Assembly (NCBI GenBank): GCA_949840605.1 | Contig: CATKXN010000141.1 | Coordinates: 1-7,182 of the forward strand | Direction of reading: 5' to 3' | Length of the DNA stretch: 7,182 nt | Source: an uncultured Alistipes sp. | GTDB lineage: Bacteria > Bacteroidota > Bacteroidia > Bacteroidales > Rikenellaceae | In this document: positions 1 to 6,509 of the stretch, in pieces | Layout of the letters: each line of letters begins with the position of its first letter | Position numbering within the stretch: the stretch's first letter is position 1 | The notes under the pieces: generated by a model | Seen by the model: the letters and a program-made list of their open reading frames with translations, nothing else | Told to the model about the DNA's origin: nothing | Database searches by the model: none | Made by a program: the position numbers and the translations under genes

Positions 1-337
1 CATCCGGCTGCTGTGTCCCGACTGTAAGAAGGAGTCGGAGCTAACCGAGTCGGAAAGGGAACAGGTCTACGGAAAGGGAGCAAGCGTTCCCGACCGTCCG
101 CATTACCGCCCCGCCGGCTGCGAACGGTGCTACTACACGGGCTACCGGGGCCGCAAGGCCATTTACGAGGTGATCCCGATCGACGGCGAGCTCGCCGAGG
201 CCGTTCGCGAGAGCCGTCCCGACATCGCTCCATTACTTAAGCGACGGGGCATCACCACACTGAAAGACTCGGCCCTCGATCTGTTCCTTTCCGGGCAGAC
301 GTCGCTCGAAGAAGTGTTGCCGCTGCTTAGAGAATAA
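1..337 (+). CDS. gspE: Type II secretion / type IV pilus assembly ATPase, C-terminal fragment (GspE/PilB family)
   Basis: This is the last 111 codons of a hexameric secretion ATPase that powers pseudopilus assembly from the cytoplasmic face of the inner membrane. The gene begins before the window; the reading frame starts at base 2 and stops with TAA at 335-337. The fragment holds the family's tetracysteine zinc-binding module: CPDC at fragment residues 5-8 and CERC at 40-43, followed by the typical TGYRGRKAIYEVIPID. The tail has the usual short helical end with SGQTSLEEVLPLL. The four cysteines match GspE/PilB and argue against the retraction ATPase PilT, which lacks this module. The Walker A, Walker B, Asp-box and His-box regions lie upstream and cannot be checked. 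The secretin gene follows after 32 bases on the same strand. GspE and PilB cannot be told apart from this fragment alone. Confidence 0.9.
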   Translation, partial: IRLLCPDCKKESELTESEREQVYGKGASVPDRPHYRPAGCERCYYTGYRGRKAIYEVIPIDGELAEAVRESRPDIAPLLKRRGITTLKDSALDLFLSGQTSLEEVLPLLRE

Positions 338-369
338 CCAAAACGAAAACTACCCGCAAACCGCAGCCT

Positions 370-2256
370 ATGAAGAACCTATACCTCTTTTCAATTCTGC
401 TGGCTTGGACGTTGTGCTTTCCAGCCGTCCTGTCGGCGCAGACCGACGGCACGGAGCGTATCGCCGCGATTCGCGCCCGGCTCGACACGCTGACCCGGCG
501 CGATGAAGCCTACCTCGGCGAGGTGGATCTGTCGGTGGGCGAGGCTCCGCTCTCCGAGCTGCTGCGCTCGGTGGCCCAAGTGGGCGGTGTGAATCTGAGC
601 GTGCGCGACGGGGCGAACCTCGCCGTGAGCTGCAACTTCACGCGGGCCCGCATCGACGAGCTGCTGCTATTCCTCTGCGAACAGTACGGACTGGACATCC
701 GGGTGGTCGGCAACATCGTCTCCGTCTTTCCGTACAAAGCGCCTGTCGCTCCGCCGCCCAAACCATCGGTCCGGTTCATCCGCTCCGACTCGACGCTCAG
801 CTACGATCTGATCGCTGTGCCGCTACGCGAGGTCGCACGGCGTATTACCGACAGTACGGGCGTGAACTTAATCCTCCCGCAAGCGCTGTACGAACGGCCC
901 GTATCGGGTTATGTCTCGTCGATGCCTTTCGCCGAAGCGCTCGGTTCGCTGGCCGAGATCAACAAGCTGGAGGTTACCCCCGTCAAAGGCAGCGGAGCAT
1001 GGGCATTCTCCGAGCCGCCCTCCGAGGCCGGAGGCTCGCCCGCTCCCGCCTCGAACTATGTCCGACGCCGGCAATTCGCCCCGGCTCAGCTTTCGGTGGA
1101 CAGCACGGGTCGGATTACGGCCATGATCGATCGGGGGAACATATACGACATCATCCTCGACGTTTGCGAGCAGTTGAAGCTCGACTATTTTTTCATTACG
1201 CCGGTCAATGCGCAGACAAGCATTTACCTGAAGAACACGGATGTGAAGACTCTGTTCGACTTGCTGCTCACGGGCACGGCCTACACCTATTACGAGGAGG
1301 GCGGCGTGTACATGTTCGGCGAAGCGAAACGGGAGGGGCTGTTCTCGACGCGCATCGTTCCGATGCGCTACCGCACGGTGGATAAACTCGCGGAGGTGAT
1401 CCCCGACAACCTGAAAAAAGGGGTGCAGGTGGCTGCTTTCGGTGATCTGAACAGCATCATCGCCAGCGGCGACCAACGCCAGGTGGCACGGGTCGAGCAG
1501 TTCCTGCGCTCGATCGACCGGACCGTGCCGCTCATCACGATCGAGGTGATGATCGTCGACGCCTCGAAAGACGTCCTGCTGGAGGCGGGCCTCGGCCTCG
1601 GTTTGGGTACGAAGCCGACACAGACGAGCGGTACGCTTTCTCCGGGTCTCGATATGACGCTCGGAGCGGAGGCCGTCAATAATCTGGCAAATAAGATAGG
1701 ACTCGTAAAGCTCGGAAGGGTGACGCCGAACTTTTATGCCAGCCTGAAGGCGATGGAGCAGGACGGCACGATCGAACTGCGTTCGACGCCCCGGCTCTCG
1801 ACGCTCAACGGCCATGAAGCGGTGCTCACCAGCGGCCAGACGCAGTATTACAAGGAGACGAACAACACCTACATGGGTACGCAGAATCCCGTGCAGTCCA
1901 CTTCGTTCGTATGGAAGAACGTCGAGGCGAACATGACCCTCTCGATCACGCCCTATGTAAGCGAGGACGGGCATATCACGATGACGATCGATCTGTCGCA
2001 AAGCGAGTTCACCGACCGTACCGAAAAAGAGGCTCCTCCGGGTACCACCACGCGCAGCTTCCGCTCGATGGTGCGCGTGAAAAACGAAGAGATGGTGCTG
2101 CTGGGCGGTATCGACCGGCAGTCGCACGAAAAGAGTTCGCAGGGATTGCCGTTCATCGCCCGCGTACCGGTGCTCAAATGGATCTTCGGCACGCACAAGA
2201 ACAACAGGCAGGAGCGCCGACTGAACGTATTCATCAAACCGATCGTCGTCGAATAA
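370..2256 (+). CDS. gspD: Outer-membrane secretin (GspD/PilQ family) with STN-like N-terminal modules
   Basis: This 628-residue protein should form the multimeric outer-membrane pore of the machine. It starts with a Sec signal peptide (hydrophobic residues 4-20, likely cut after LSA at about residue 23). Three roughly 70-residue modules follow, at about 52-120, 143-213 and 240-317. Each has the alternating pattern of an STN-type domain, and proline-rich linkers near 122-133 and 214-228 separate them. Residues about 327-383 look like the one secretin N-domain (IVPMRYR, then IIASGDQRQVARVEQFL). The secretin barrel domain spans about 385-627: IEVMIVDAS, RSTPRLSTLNG, MVLLGG, LPFIARVPVLKWIFGT and the terminal strand LNVFIKPIV. 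It ends right after the barrel, with no S-domain for pilotin binding. The ATG lacks a Shine-Dalgarno sequence, but the signal peptide begins directly there, which supports this start. The secretin call is very firm; choosing GspD over PilQ is less so. Confidence 0.93.
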   Translation: MKNLYLFSILLAWTLCFPAVLSAQTDGTERIAAIRARLDTLTRRDEAYLGEVDLSVGEAPLSELLRSVAQVGGVNLSVRDGANLAVSCNFTRARIDELLLFLCEQYGLDIRVVGNIVSVFPYKAPVAPPPKPSVRFIRSDSTLSYDLIAVPLREVARRITDSTGVNLILPQALYERPVSGYVSSMPFAEALGSLAEINKLEVTPVKGSGAWAFSEPPSEAGGSPAPASNYVRRRQFAPAQLSVDSTGRITAMIDRGNIYDIILDVCEQLKLDYFFITPVNAQTSIYLKNTDVKTLFDLLLTGTAYTYYEEGGVYMFGEAKREGLFSTRIVPMRYRTVDKLAEVIPDNLKKGVQVAAFGDLNSIIASGDQRQVARVEQFLRSIDRTVPLITIEVMIVDASKDVLLEAGLGLGLGTKPTQTSGTLSPGLDMTLGAEAVNNLANKIGLVKLGRVTPNFYASLKAMEQDGTIELRSTPRLSTLNGHEAVLTSGQTQYYKETNNTYMGTQNPVQSTSFVWKNVEANMTLSITPYVSEDGHITMTIDLSQSEFTDRTEKEAPPGTTTRSFRSMVRVKNEEMVLLGGIDRQSHEKSSQGLPFIARVPVLKWIFGTHKNNRQERRLNVFIKPIVVE

Positions 2257-2271
2257 AATCCCTCATAACAA

Positions 2272-3291
2272 ATGAGTAAGGCAATATTGCAACGGATTGT
2301 CGGTCCCTTGAGCGTGCTTTGTATCCGCTTCGAGGATGCGGATCGCTACGCGACGCACCTGTTCATACTCGAAGGGTACGGGGCGGGATGCCGAATCCTG
2401 CGGGAGAGCGCCGAACCCGATGCCGCCGCCTTGAAAAAGGCGTGTGCGGGTCGTCCCGTCCTGATCTCGGTCTCCGGGTACGGGGTCGTCACGAAACCGA
2501 CGGAAAATACGGCGATCGTCGAGAAGGTGACGTCCGATCCCGAAACGTTCGCATGGAGCCTGTCGAGCCGGGAAAACATGGACAAGCAGACCGAATCGAT
2601 CTCTTTCGTTCGTCGGGAACAGGTCGAACCGCTTCTGGAAAATCTCTCCGGGAAAGGGGGGGCGATCGCGGATCTCCGCTACGCTTCCGGGGCAGAAAAT
2701 CCTGAACGGGAAGCCCGGCGTCAGGCGGAAGGTTTTTACCGCAACCTGTCGTGGCGGACCCTGCTGCGCTCCTCGGTCGAAGGCCGCATGGCCGCTAAAG
2801 CGGCGGAACGCCGTCTGCGGTTGCCCGTGCTGGGGGTGATGCTGCTTCTGCTCGTAGTCAATACGCTCGTCTCCGGCTCACTCCAAGAGCGTCGCGCACA
2901 GTTGCGGACCGTACTTTCCGCCCGTGAAAAGAAGATGGAACGCTCGCAGGAGCGTACTGCGGGACGCACGGCGATCATCGCTGACTTTACGCGCCGATTG
3001 CCGTACCGTCATGCCTTGCTGCTGGACCGGGCGGCCTCCCATGTGCCTCCGTCGGTTACACTGACCTCGCTGGCCGTACAGCCTATGCTGAAAACGTTGG
3101 AGGATGGGCATGATCCGGTCTGTGCATACGGATTTCTTACGATACGGGGACGGACACAGGATGCGGGAAGCGTTTCGGCCCTGATGGGCGGTTTGAAATC
3201 CGAACCGCTGCTGCGCGAAGCTCGGCTCGAAGGCTTGGAGCAAAACCGTGAAAGCGGCGAGACTGAATTTAAAATCGCCGTTGCCTTATGA
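2272..3291 (+). CDS. GspL/PilN-like inner-membrane assembly protein
   Basis: This 339-residue protein has one clear membrane segment at about 184-203 (LPVLGVMLLLLVVNTLV), preceded by a strongly basic stretch (residues 171-183) that places the N-terminal half in the cytoplasm. After the membrane comes a charged helix (about 205-240, probably coiled coil) and then a periplasmic domain (about 245-339) with the PilN/GspL pattern: VPPSVTLTSLAV, FLTIRGRTQD and the final strand FKIAVAL. In GspL and PilN/PilM systems this protein couples the ATPase to the periplasmic parts. The N-terminal half (about 180 residues) may be a reduced PilM/GspL actin-like domain; ISVSGYGVVTKP at 65-76 is suggestive. It is short for that fold, and I see no nucleotide-binding motif. 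The ATG follows the secretin stop by 15 bases, and the end overlaps the next start as ATGA, so the two are probably translationally coupled. The membrane topology is firm; the exact family is inferred. Confidence 0.75.
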   Translation: MSKAILQRIVGPLSVLCIRFEDADRYATHLFILEGYGAGCRILRESAEPDAAALKKACAGRPVLISVSGYGVVTKPTENTAIVEKVTSDPETFAWSLSSRENMDKQTESISFVRREQVEPLLENLSGKGGAIADLRYASGAENPEREARRQAEGFYRNLSWRTLLRSSVEGRMAAKAAERRLRLPVLGVMLLLLVVNTLVSGSLQERRAQLRTVLSAREKKMERSQERTAGRTAIIADFTRRLPYRHALLLDRAASHVPPSVTLTSLAVQPMLKTLEDGHDPVCAYGFLTIRGRTQDAGSVSALMGGLKSEPLLREARLEGLEQNRESGETEFKIAVAL

Positions 3292-3785
3292 ACCGGATCG
3301 GCAGATACGAAGGAGTCGTGCGTCTGGTCCTGCTGCTGGTCGTGCTGCCTGCGGCTGTGTACCGGCTGTCGCTGGGGCGTACGGTCGCGCTGTGGGGCGA
3401 GGTGTGCCGGGCGGAACGGACGATCGCGGAGGCGGATTCCGCTTCCATACAACCGGATACTCCTGCCGCCATGCTCGATACGGTGGAGTTGATCGCCGGC
3501 GGCAACCTGCTCGATTTGCTGGAGCGTCTTGTTCCGGATAGCTCCGTTCGGGTCGTCAGCTACACGCCCTACCTGACCCGCGAGGGCGACGATTTTACGC
3601 TGCGCACGGCCGAGATCGTGCTTTCGGGAGGCTTCGTTCCGCTGCTGCAGACCCTCGGTGCGGCAGAGCGGGAACTCTCCGGCTGCCGTTTGCTTTCTTC
3701 GGGGTTCAAGACGCTCCGGCGGGGACGGCAGACCTCGTTGCAATTGACCCTCGTTATCCAGCAGTTGACCGACAAACGTCCGTAA
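3288..3785 (+). CDS. GspM/PilO-like inner-membrane assembly protein
   Basis: This 165-residue bitopic membrane protein has a short cytoplasmic basic N-terminus, a membrane segment at about 9-27 (VVRLVLLLVVLPAAVYRL), a helical stretch at about 30-52 and a periplasmic domain at about 63-162. That domain shows a helix (LLDLLERLVPDS), a strand, then FTLRTAEIVLSGGFVPLLQ and a closing strand LQLTLVIQQL. This is the ferredoxin-like layout of GspM and PilO, which pair with GspL and PilN to hold the ATPase and platform in place. Its size fits GspM (about 160 residues) and is a little short for PilO. The start overlaps the upstream stop by four bases (ATGA), and it has no Shine-Dalgarno sequence of its own, so it is probably translated by coupling to its likely binding partner. 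Sequence identity in this family is always low, so the call leans on topology and gene order. Confidence 0.72.
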   Translation: MNRIGRYEGVVRLVLLLVVLPAAVYRLSLGRTVALWGEVCRAERTIAEADSASIQPDTPAAMLDTVELIAGGNLLDLLERLVPDSSVRVVSYTPYLTREGDDFTLRTAEIVLSGGFVPLLQTLGAAERELSGCRLLSSGFKTLRRGRQTSLQLTLVIQQLTDKRP

Positions 3786-3796
3786 ACTTTCACGAT

Positions 3797-4336
3797 ATGA
3801 AATCCTTTTATTTTTTGTTATTGCTGTCGCTGTGTGGCTGCGACGACATTTTCGAGCAGGAGCTCGACCGGGCCCGGATCGAGGTGGTCGCACCGAAAGA
3901 CGGAACGAGCATCCCATCGGGTGAGGTGACCTTTCTGTGGCGGCCCCTGCCCGGCGCCCGCACGTACCGGGTGACGGTCGTGTCGCCCGGTTTTGACCAA
4001 GCCTCGCGCGTATGGGCCGACACCACGCTGCGCGTCGATTCGCTCCATGCTGCCGACCGCTTTACGTTGCGGCTCGACGAAGGGGACTATCAGTGGAGCC
4101 TGAGCGCCGCCAACGGGGCGTACCGCACTCCGGAGCAGGTTTATACGCTGAGGGTCGATCCCGCTCCGGCGGACGAACCGCAACCGCCTTCCGGCGGGGA
4201 GGGACCCGGAGACGACGAAGGAAATCCGACGCCTCCGTCCGATGAGCAGCCAGGGAACGACTCGCCCGGCGATAATGGAAACTCGGCCCCGGACGACACG
4301 AACGAACCCGCCGACGGCGACACTTCCGAGGCATGA
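3797..4336 (+). CDS. Lipoprotein with Fn3-like domain and acidic disordered tail
   Basis: This 179-residue protein has a lipoprotein signal peptide: basic start MKS, hydrophobic core 4-12 and lipobox LCGC with the acylated cysteine at residue 15. The next residues are Asp-Asp, then IFEQE; acidic residues just after the cysteine resemble the Bacteroidetes surface-export signal for lipoproteins, so it may face outward. Residues about 26-121 look like one immunoglobulin/fibronectin III-like beta sandwich (FLWRPLPGARTYRVTVV, then GDYQWSLSAANG and VYTLRVD). Residues about 122-179 are rich in Pro, Gly, Asp, Asn and Glu and almost certainly disordered. I do not recognise it as a named secretion component. 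Its place inside the cluster and the ATGA overlap with the GspC/PilP-like gene suggest a structural partner of the machine, possibly a secretin-associated lipoprotein. It does not resemble the pilotins GspS or PilW. The lipoprotein call is firm; its function is unknown. Confidence 0.8.
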   Translation: MKSFYFLLLLSLCGCDDIFEQELDRARIEVVAPKDGTSIPSGEVTFLWRPLPGARTYRVTVVSPGFDQASRVWADTTLRVDSLHAADRFTLRLDEGDYQWSLSAANGAYRTPEQVYTLRVDPAPADEPQPPSGGEGPGDDEGNPTPPSDEQPGNDSPGDNGNSAPDDTNEPADGDTSEA

Positions 4337-4788
4337 AATCGCGACCGCTGACATACCTGTTGCTCGTTGCGGCGCTCGGCGTTTGGGGCGTCGTGGCGTG
4401 GAAACTCTTTTCCTCCGGCCCGAAACCTACGGCTGTCGCTCCGCCTGCCGCATCTGCGCTCCGGAACGATAGCCCCGCATCCGACGACACGCTGCGGTTG
4501 GACTATCCCGATCCGTTTTTGCGCACGGCCGCTGCGAAACCGCCAGCCCGGACATCGGCGAAAGGGACGCCCCGACCGACAGCGCAAAAAAAGCGCTCCG
4601 CCGCCAAGCTCGCCTGCACGGGCCGGATTCGCAAACAGGGCACCGACCATTATCTGGTCTCGATCGACGGGCGGGTCCATCTGCTCCGTCAAGGACAGCG
4701 TGCAGGGGACTTTACGCTCCGGCAGGTCCGGAACGATTCGCTCGTCATGGCCCGTGACACAGAGTGTTATCTCGTCAAAGTTCCGTAA
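4333..4788 (+). CDS. GspC/PilP-like linker between inner membrane and secretin
   Basis: This 151-residue protein has one N-terminal membrane anchor (about 7-26, LTYLLLVAALGVWGVVAWKL), a Pro/Ala-rich periplasmic linker with YPDPF at 58-62, a basic stretch (69-90), and a compact beta domain at about 92-151. That domain reads LACTGRIR, then YLVSIDGRVHLLRQGQRAGD and LRQVRNDSLVMA, matching the homology-region pattern of GspC and PilP. Those proteins dock on secretin N-domains and bridge the two membranes. It has no PDZ or coiled-coil end, as in short GspC variants. PilP is usually a lipoprotein, while this one keeps a membrane anchor, which favours GspC. Cysteines 95 and 145 lie at the start and end of the domain and could form a disulfide. 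The start overlaps the lipoprotein's stop by four bases (ATGA). Confidence 0.75.
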   Translation: MKSRPLTYLLLVAALGVWGVVAWKLFSSGPKPTAVAPPAASALRNDSPASDDTLRLDYPDPFLRTAAAKPPARTSAKGTPRPTAQKKRSAAKLACTGRIRKQGTDHYLVSIDGRVHLLRQGQRAGDFTLRQVRNDSLVMARDTECYLVKVP

Positions 4789-4830
4789 CCGGTTTCTATC
4801 CGATCGCCAACCCTAACCCGTCATAAGCCT

Positions 4831-6066
4831 ATGAATCCTCCCAACCGCCTTCCAGCCAGCGTGCTGGCCACGGTGCTGGTCGTCTCGGCGCTGATGCTGC
4901 TCTCGGTGCTGGGCGTGCTCGCGTTGTGGGAGGCCGACTTTCTGTTCTTTTCCCGTGCGGGCTATCTCTCCCGGCAGCGGGCGAACGTCGAGTCGGCCTT
5001 CATCCTGTACGCCGCCGACAGCACGCTGACGGAAAGGCTCGACGAGCAGGGCGGCCTGCGGCTTTACGACAGTCTGCCCGACAGCCGGGTACGGATCGCC
5101 GTTCGGCCGTGGGGACTCTACGAGGCCGTGCGCGTCGAGGCGGCCGATCCCCGGATCGCCCCGATCCGGCTGTTCGGTTCCGCTGCGGCATCGGACCGAG
5201 AGGGGACGCTCCGGTATGCGACCGATGCGGCTGCACTGACGCTGACGGGGCGCAGCGTGCTGCACGGACGCCTGCGGCTGCCCCGCCACGGCGTACAGTA
5301 CGGACAGATCCGCTCGGTCTTTTTCCGTGGCGAGCGGATCGAAGGGGCTCGTACCGCTTATGCCGGCAAAGAGCTGCCTCCGGTCCGGGACGATGCCCGC
5401 CGGATGACCGAGGGCTTGTTGCGCTTGCTGGAAACGCCCGGAGTATGGGAAGCGTTGACAGATTCGCTGGAGGTGAGCTTCGGCGAGACGGAGCCTCGGC
5501 TGCTGGATGCTGCGGGCCTCTCAGGAAGCGCCCGTATCGGAGGTATGGCCGTGCTGCTGGGAAAGAAGGTATCCATCGACAGCGCTTGCCGTCTGCGCGA
5601 TGTGCTGGTCGTGGGGCGCACGATTCGCGTGGGAGACGGATTCAGGGGAAGAGCCCAGCTATTCGCATCGGACACCGTTCTGATAGGGCAACGCGTTACG
5701 CTCGGCTATCCGTCGGGAGTGTTCGTCGCGCGGGAGAACCCCGACCGCTACATCGAAATCGGCCCGGACAGCCGCATCGAGGGCTATGCGATCGTCGACG
5801 GGGACGGCAAGCCCGCTATAAAACGCGCGAATTACCGGCAGGACCGCACAGCCGTGCTGCGGGGACTGCTGTGGGCGGACGGTGCGGCGCAGGTGCAGGG
5901 TGTCGTTTCGGGTTCTCTCGTGGCCAATAGTCTCGTCTACTACTCCTCCGAGGGATATTACGAAGACATGCTTTACGATATGACGCTGCTCGAAAACCCG
6001 GCGGCGGCTTATCCGCTGTGGGCGGAGGCGGTCTACCGGAGAAAGGAGGCGGGATGGGTGCCCTAA
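4831..6066 (+). CDS. Large GspK-like minor pseudopilin candidate with beta-helical C-terminal region
   Basis: This 411-residue protein has a short basic leader and a probable prepilin peptidase site (LPA^SVLAT, after residue 9), then a hydrophobic helix at about 10-33 and an amphipathic continuation through residue 62. Position +5 is Thr, not Glu. GspK is the pseudopilin known to lack Glu5 and is also the largest, so size and motif both point to a GspK-type tip protein. The remainder does not look like the canonical GspK globular fold. Residues about 230-300 show repeating short strands with glycine turns (ARIGGMAVLLGKKVSID, LRDVLVVGRTIRVGDG, ASDTVLIGQRVTLGYPSG). Residues 305-370 continue the pattern (YIEIGPDSRIEGYAIVDG, LRGLLWADGAAQVQGVVSGS), as in bactofilin-like or other beta-helix proteins. 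The ATG lacks a Shine-Dalgarno sequence. The gene's end overlaps the next pseudopilin by 13 bases. An alternative reading is a PilX-like minor pilin. Confidence 0.65.
   Translation: MNPPNRLPASVLATVLVVSALMLLSVLGVLALWEADFLFFSRAGYLSRQRANVESAFILYAADSTLTERLDEQGGLRLYDSLPDSRVRIAVRPWGLYEAVRVEAADPRIAPIRLFGSAAASDREGTLRYATDAAALTLTGRSVLHGRLRLPRHGVQYGQIRSVFFRGERIEGARTAYAGKELPPVRDDARRMTEGLLRLLETPGVWEALTDSLEVSFGETEPRLLDAAGLSGSARIGGMAVLLGKKVSIDSACRLRDVLVVGRTIRVGDGFRGRAQLFASDTVLIGQRVTLGYPSGVFVARENPDRYIEIGPDSRIEGYAIVDGDGKPAIKRANYRQDRTAVLRGLLWADGAAQVQGVVSGSLVANSLVYYSSEGYYEDMLYDMTLLENPAAAYPLWAEAVYRRKEAGWVP
6042..6049 (+). promoter_or_regulatory. Shine-Dalgarno-like site before the GspI-like gene
   Basis: AAAGGAGG lies four bases before the ATG at 6054 and is the only strong Shine-Dalgarno match next to a start in the window. 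It sits inside the last codons of the preceding gene (Arg-Lys-Glu-Ala), so it may be partly coincidental. It supports 6054 as the start over the in-frame GTG at 6018. The four-base spacer is slightly short. Confidence 0.4.
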
Positions 6067-6509
6067 AAGACCGCCGTTGGGTACGAGGCCGAAAGACGGT
6101 TCGGGGAGTGCCATGGTGCCGAACGCTCCGTTCGTACCGCTTTTCCGCCAGTTCGCTGTTGGAGGCGGTCGTCGCCTCGGTCGTGCTGCTGGCCGTCTTC
6201 GCAGCGAGTTTGGAGACGGTCGTCCGGTTGACGACAGCCCCGTCCGAGGGTATGGCCTGCGTGGACGCCGATTACCGGGCCGCCTGTGTGGCGAGTGAGA
6301 TCCATCGGGGGGCTTTCGCAGAGGACACGACCGAACTCTCCTACGGATGGGGAACGCTCACGGTCCGCATCGAACCCTACGTTCCCTGTCCGGCTCTATG
6401 GCAGGCGACGCTGACGGTGAAAATCGCGAACGGACGCAAAAAAATGGAATACCGGTATCTGGTCGATCCGGACGGTTTCGACTCAAACACGATCATCGCC
6501 AATGAATGA
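6054..6509 (+). CDS. Minor pseudopilin, GspI-like
   Basis: From the ATG at 6054 this is a 151-residue prepilin. A long, very basic leader ends in a class III cleavage motif, RFSA^SSLLEAVVAS (cut after residue 32), with the conserved Glu at +5 (residue 37). The hydrophobic helix runs about 33-56. A small C-terminal domain follows, with strands at about 95-110 (WGTLTVRIEPYV) and 117-137 (QATLTVKIANG, then MEYRYLVD). Cysteines 69, 78 and 112 could include a disulfide. The short globular part and the place just before a GspJ-like gene favour GspI. The start is uncertain: 6054 has a Shine-Dalgarno-like sequence but gives a 32-residue leader, while the in-frame GTG at 6108 would give a 14-residue leader, close to the 9 and 13 of its neighbours. 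It overlaps the previous gene by 13 bases and the next by 8. The pseudopilin class is firm; the GspI subtype is inferred. Confidence 0.78.
   Translation: MGALKDRRWVRGRKTVRGVPWCRTLRSYRFSASSLLEAVVASVVLLAVFAASLETVVRLTTAPSEGMACVDADYRAACVASEIHRGAFAEDTTELSYGWGTLTVRIEPYVPCPALWQATLTVKIANGRKKMEYRYLVDPDGFDSNTIIANE

Noticed and set aside
338..369. Possible promoter in the A-rich gap before the secretin gene
   Set aside because: Only 32 bases are available and no -33/-7 pair is recognisable; an A-rich sequence before an ATG is ordinary for Bacteroidetes translation starts.
868..2196. Minus-strand open frame of 442 codons inside the secretin gene
   Set aside because: It lies wholly antisense to a gene with a complete, recognisable secretin sequence. 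Its translation is rich in Arg and His with no domain pattern, as expected from the complement of GC-rich coding DNA.
3806..3824. T-rich stretch resembling a Bacteroides -7 promoter element or a U-tract terminator
   Set aside because: It encodes the signal peptide of the lipoprotein (Ser-Phe-Tyr-Phe-Leu-Leu), does not fit TAnnTTTG exactly, and no stable hairpin precedes it.
3009..3917. Minus-strand open frame of 302 codons across three plus-strand genes
   Set aside because: It crosses gene boundaries, is rich in Arg, Ser and Pro, and has no recognisable motif; the plus-strand genes explain the region.
4177..4333. Repetitive-looking Pro/Gly/Asp/Asn codons as a possible DNA repeat
   Set aside because: The composition is biased but there is no fixed period or repeated unit at DNA level; it encodes a disordered protein tail.
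4926..5930. Plus-strand open frame of 334 codons in another frame of the GspK-like gene
   Set aside because: Its translation is dominated by Arg, Gly and Ala with no hydrophobic or domain pattern; it is a frame shadow of the 4831-6066 gene.
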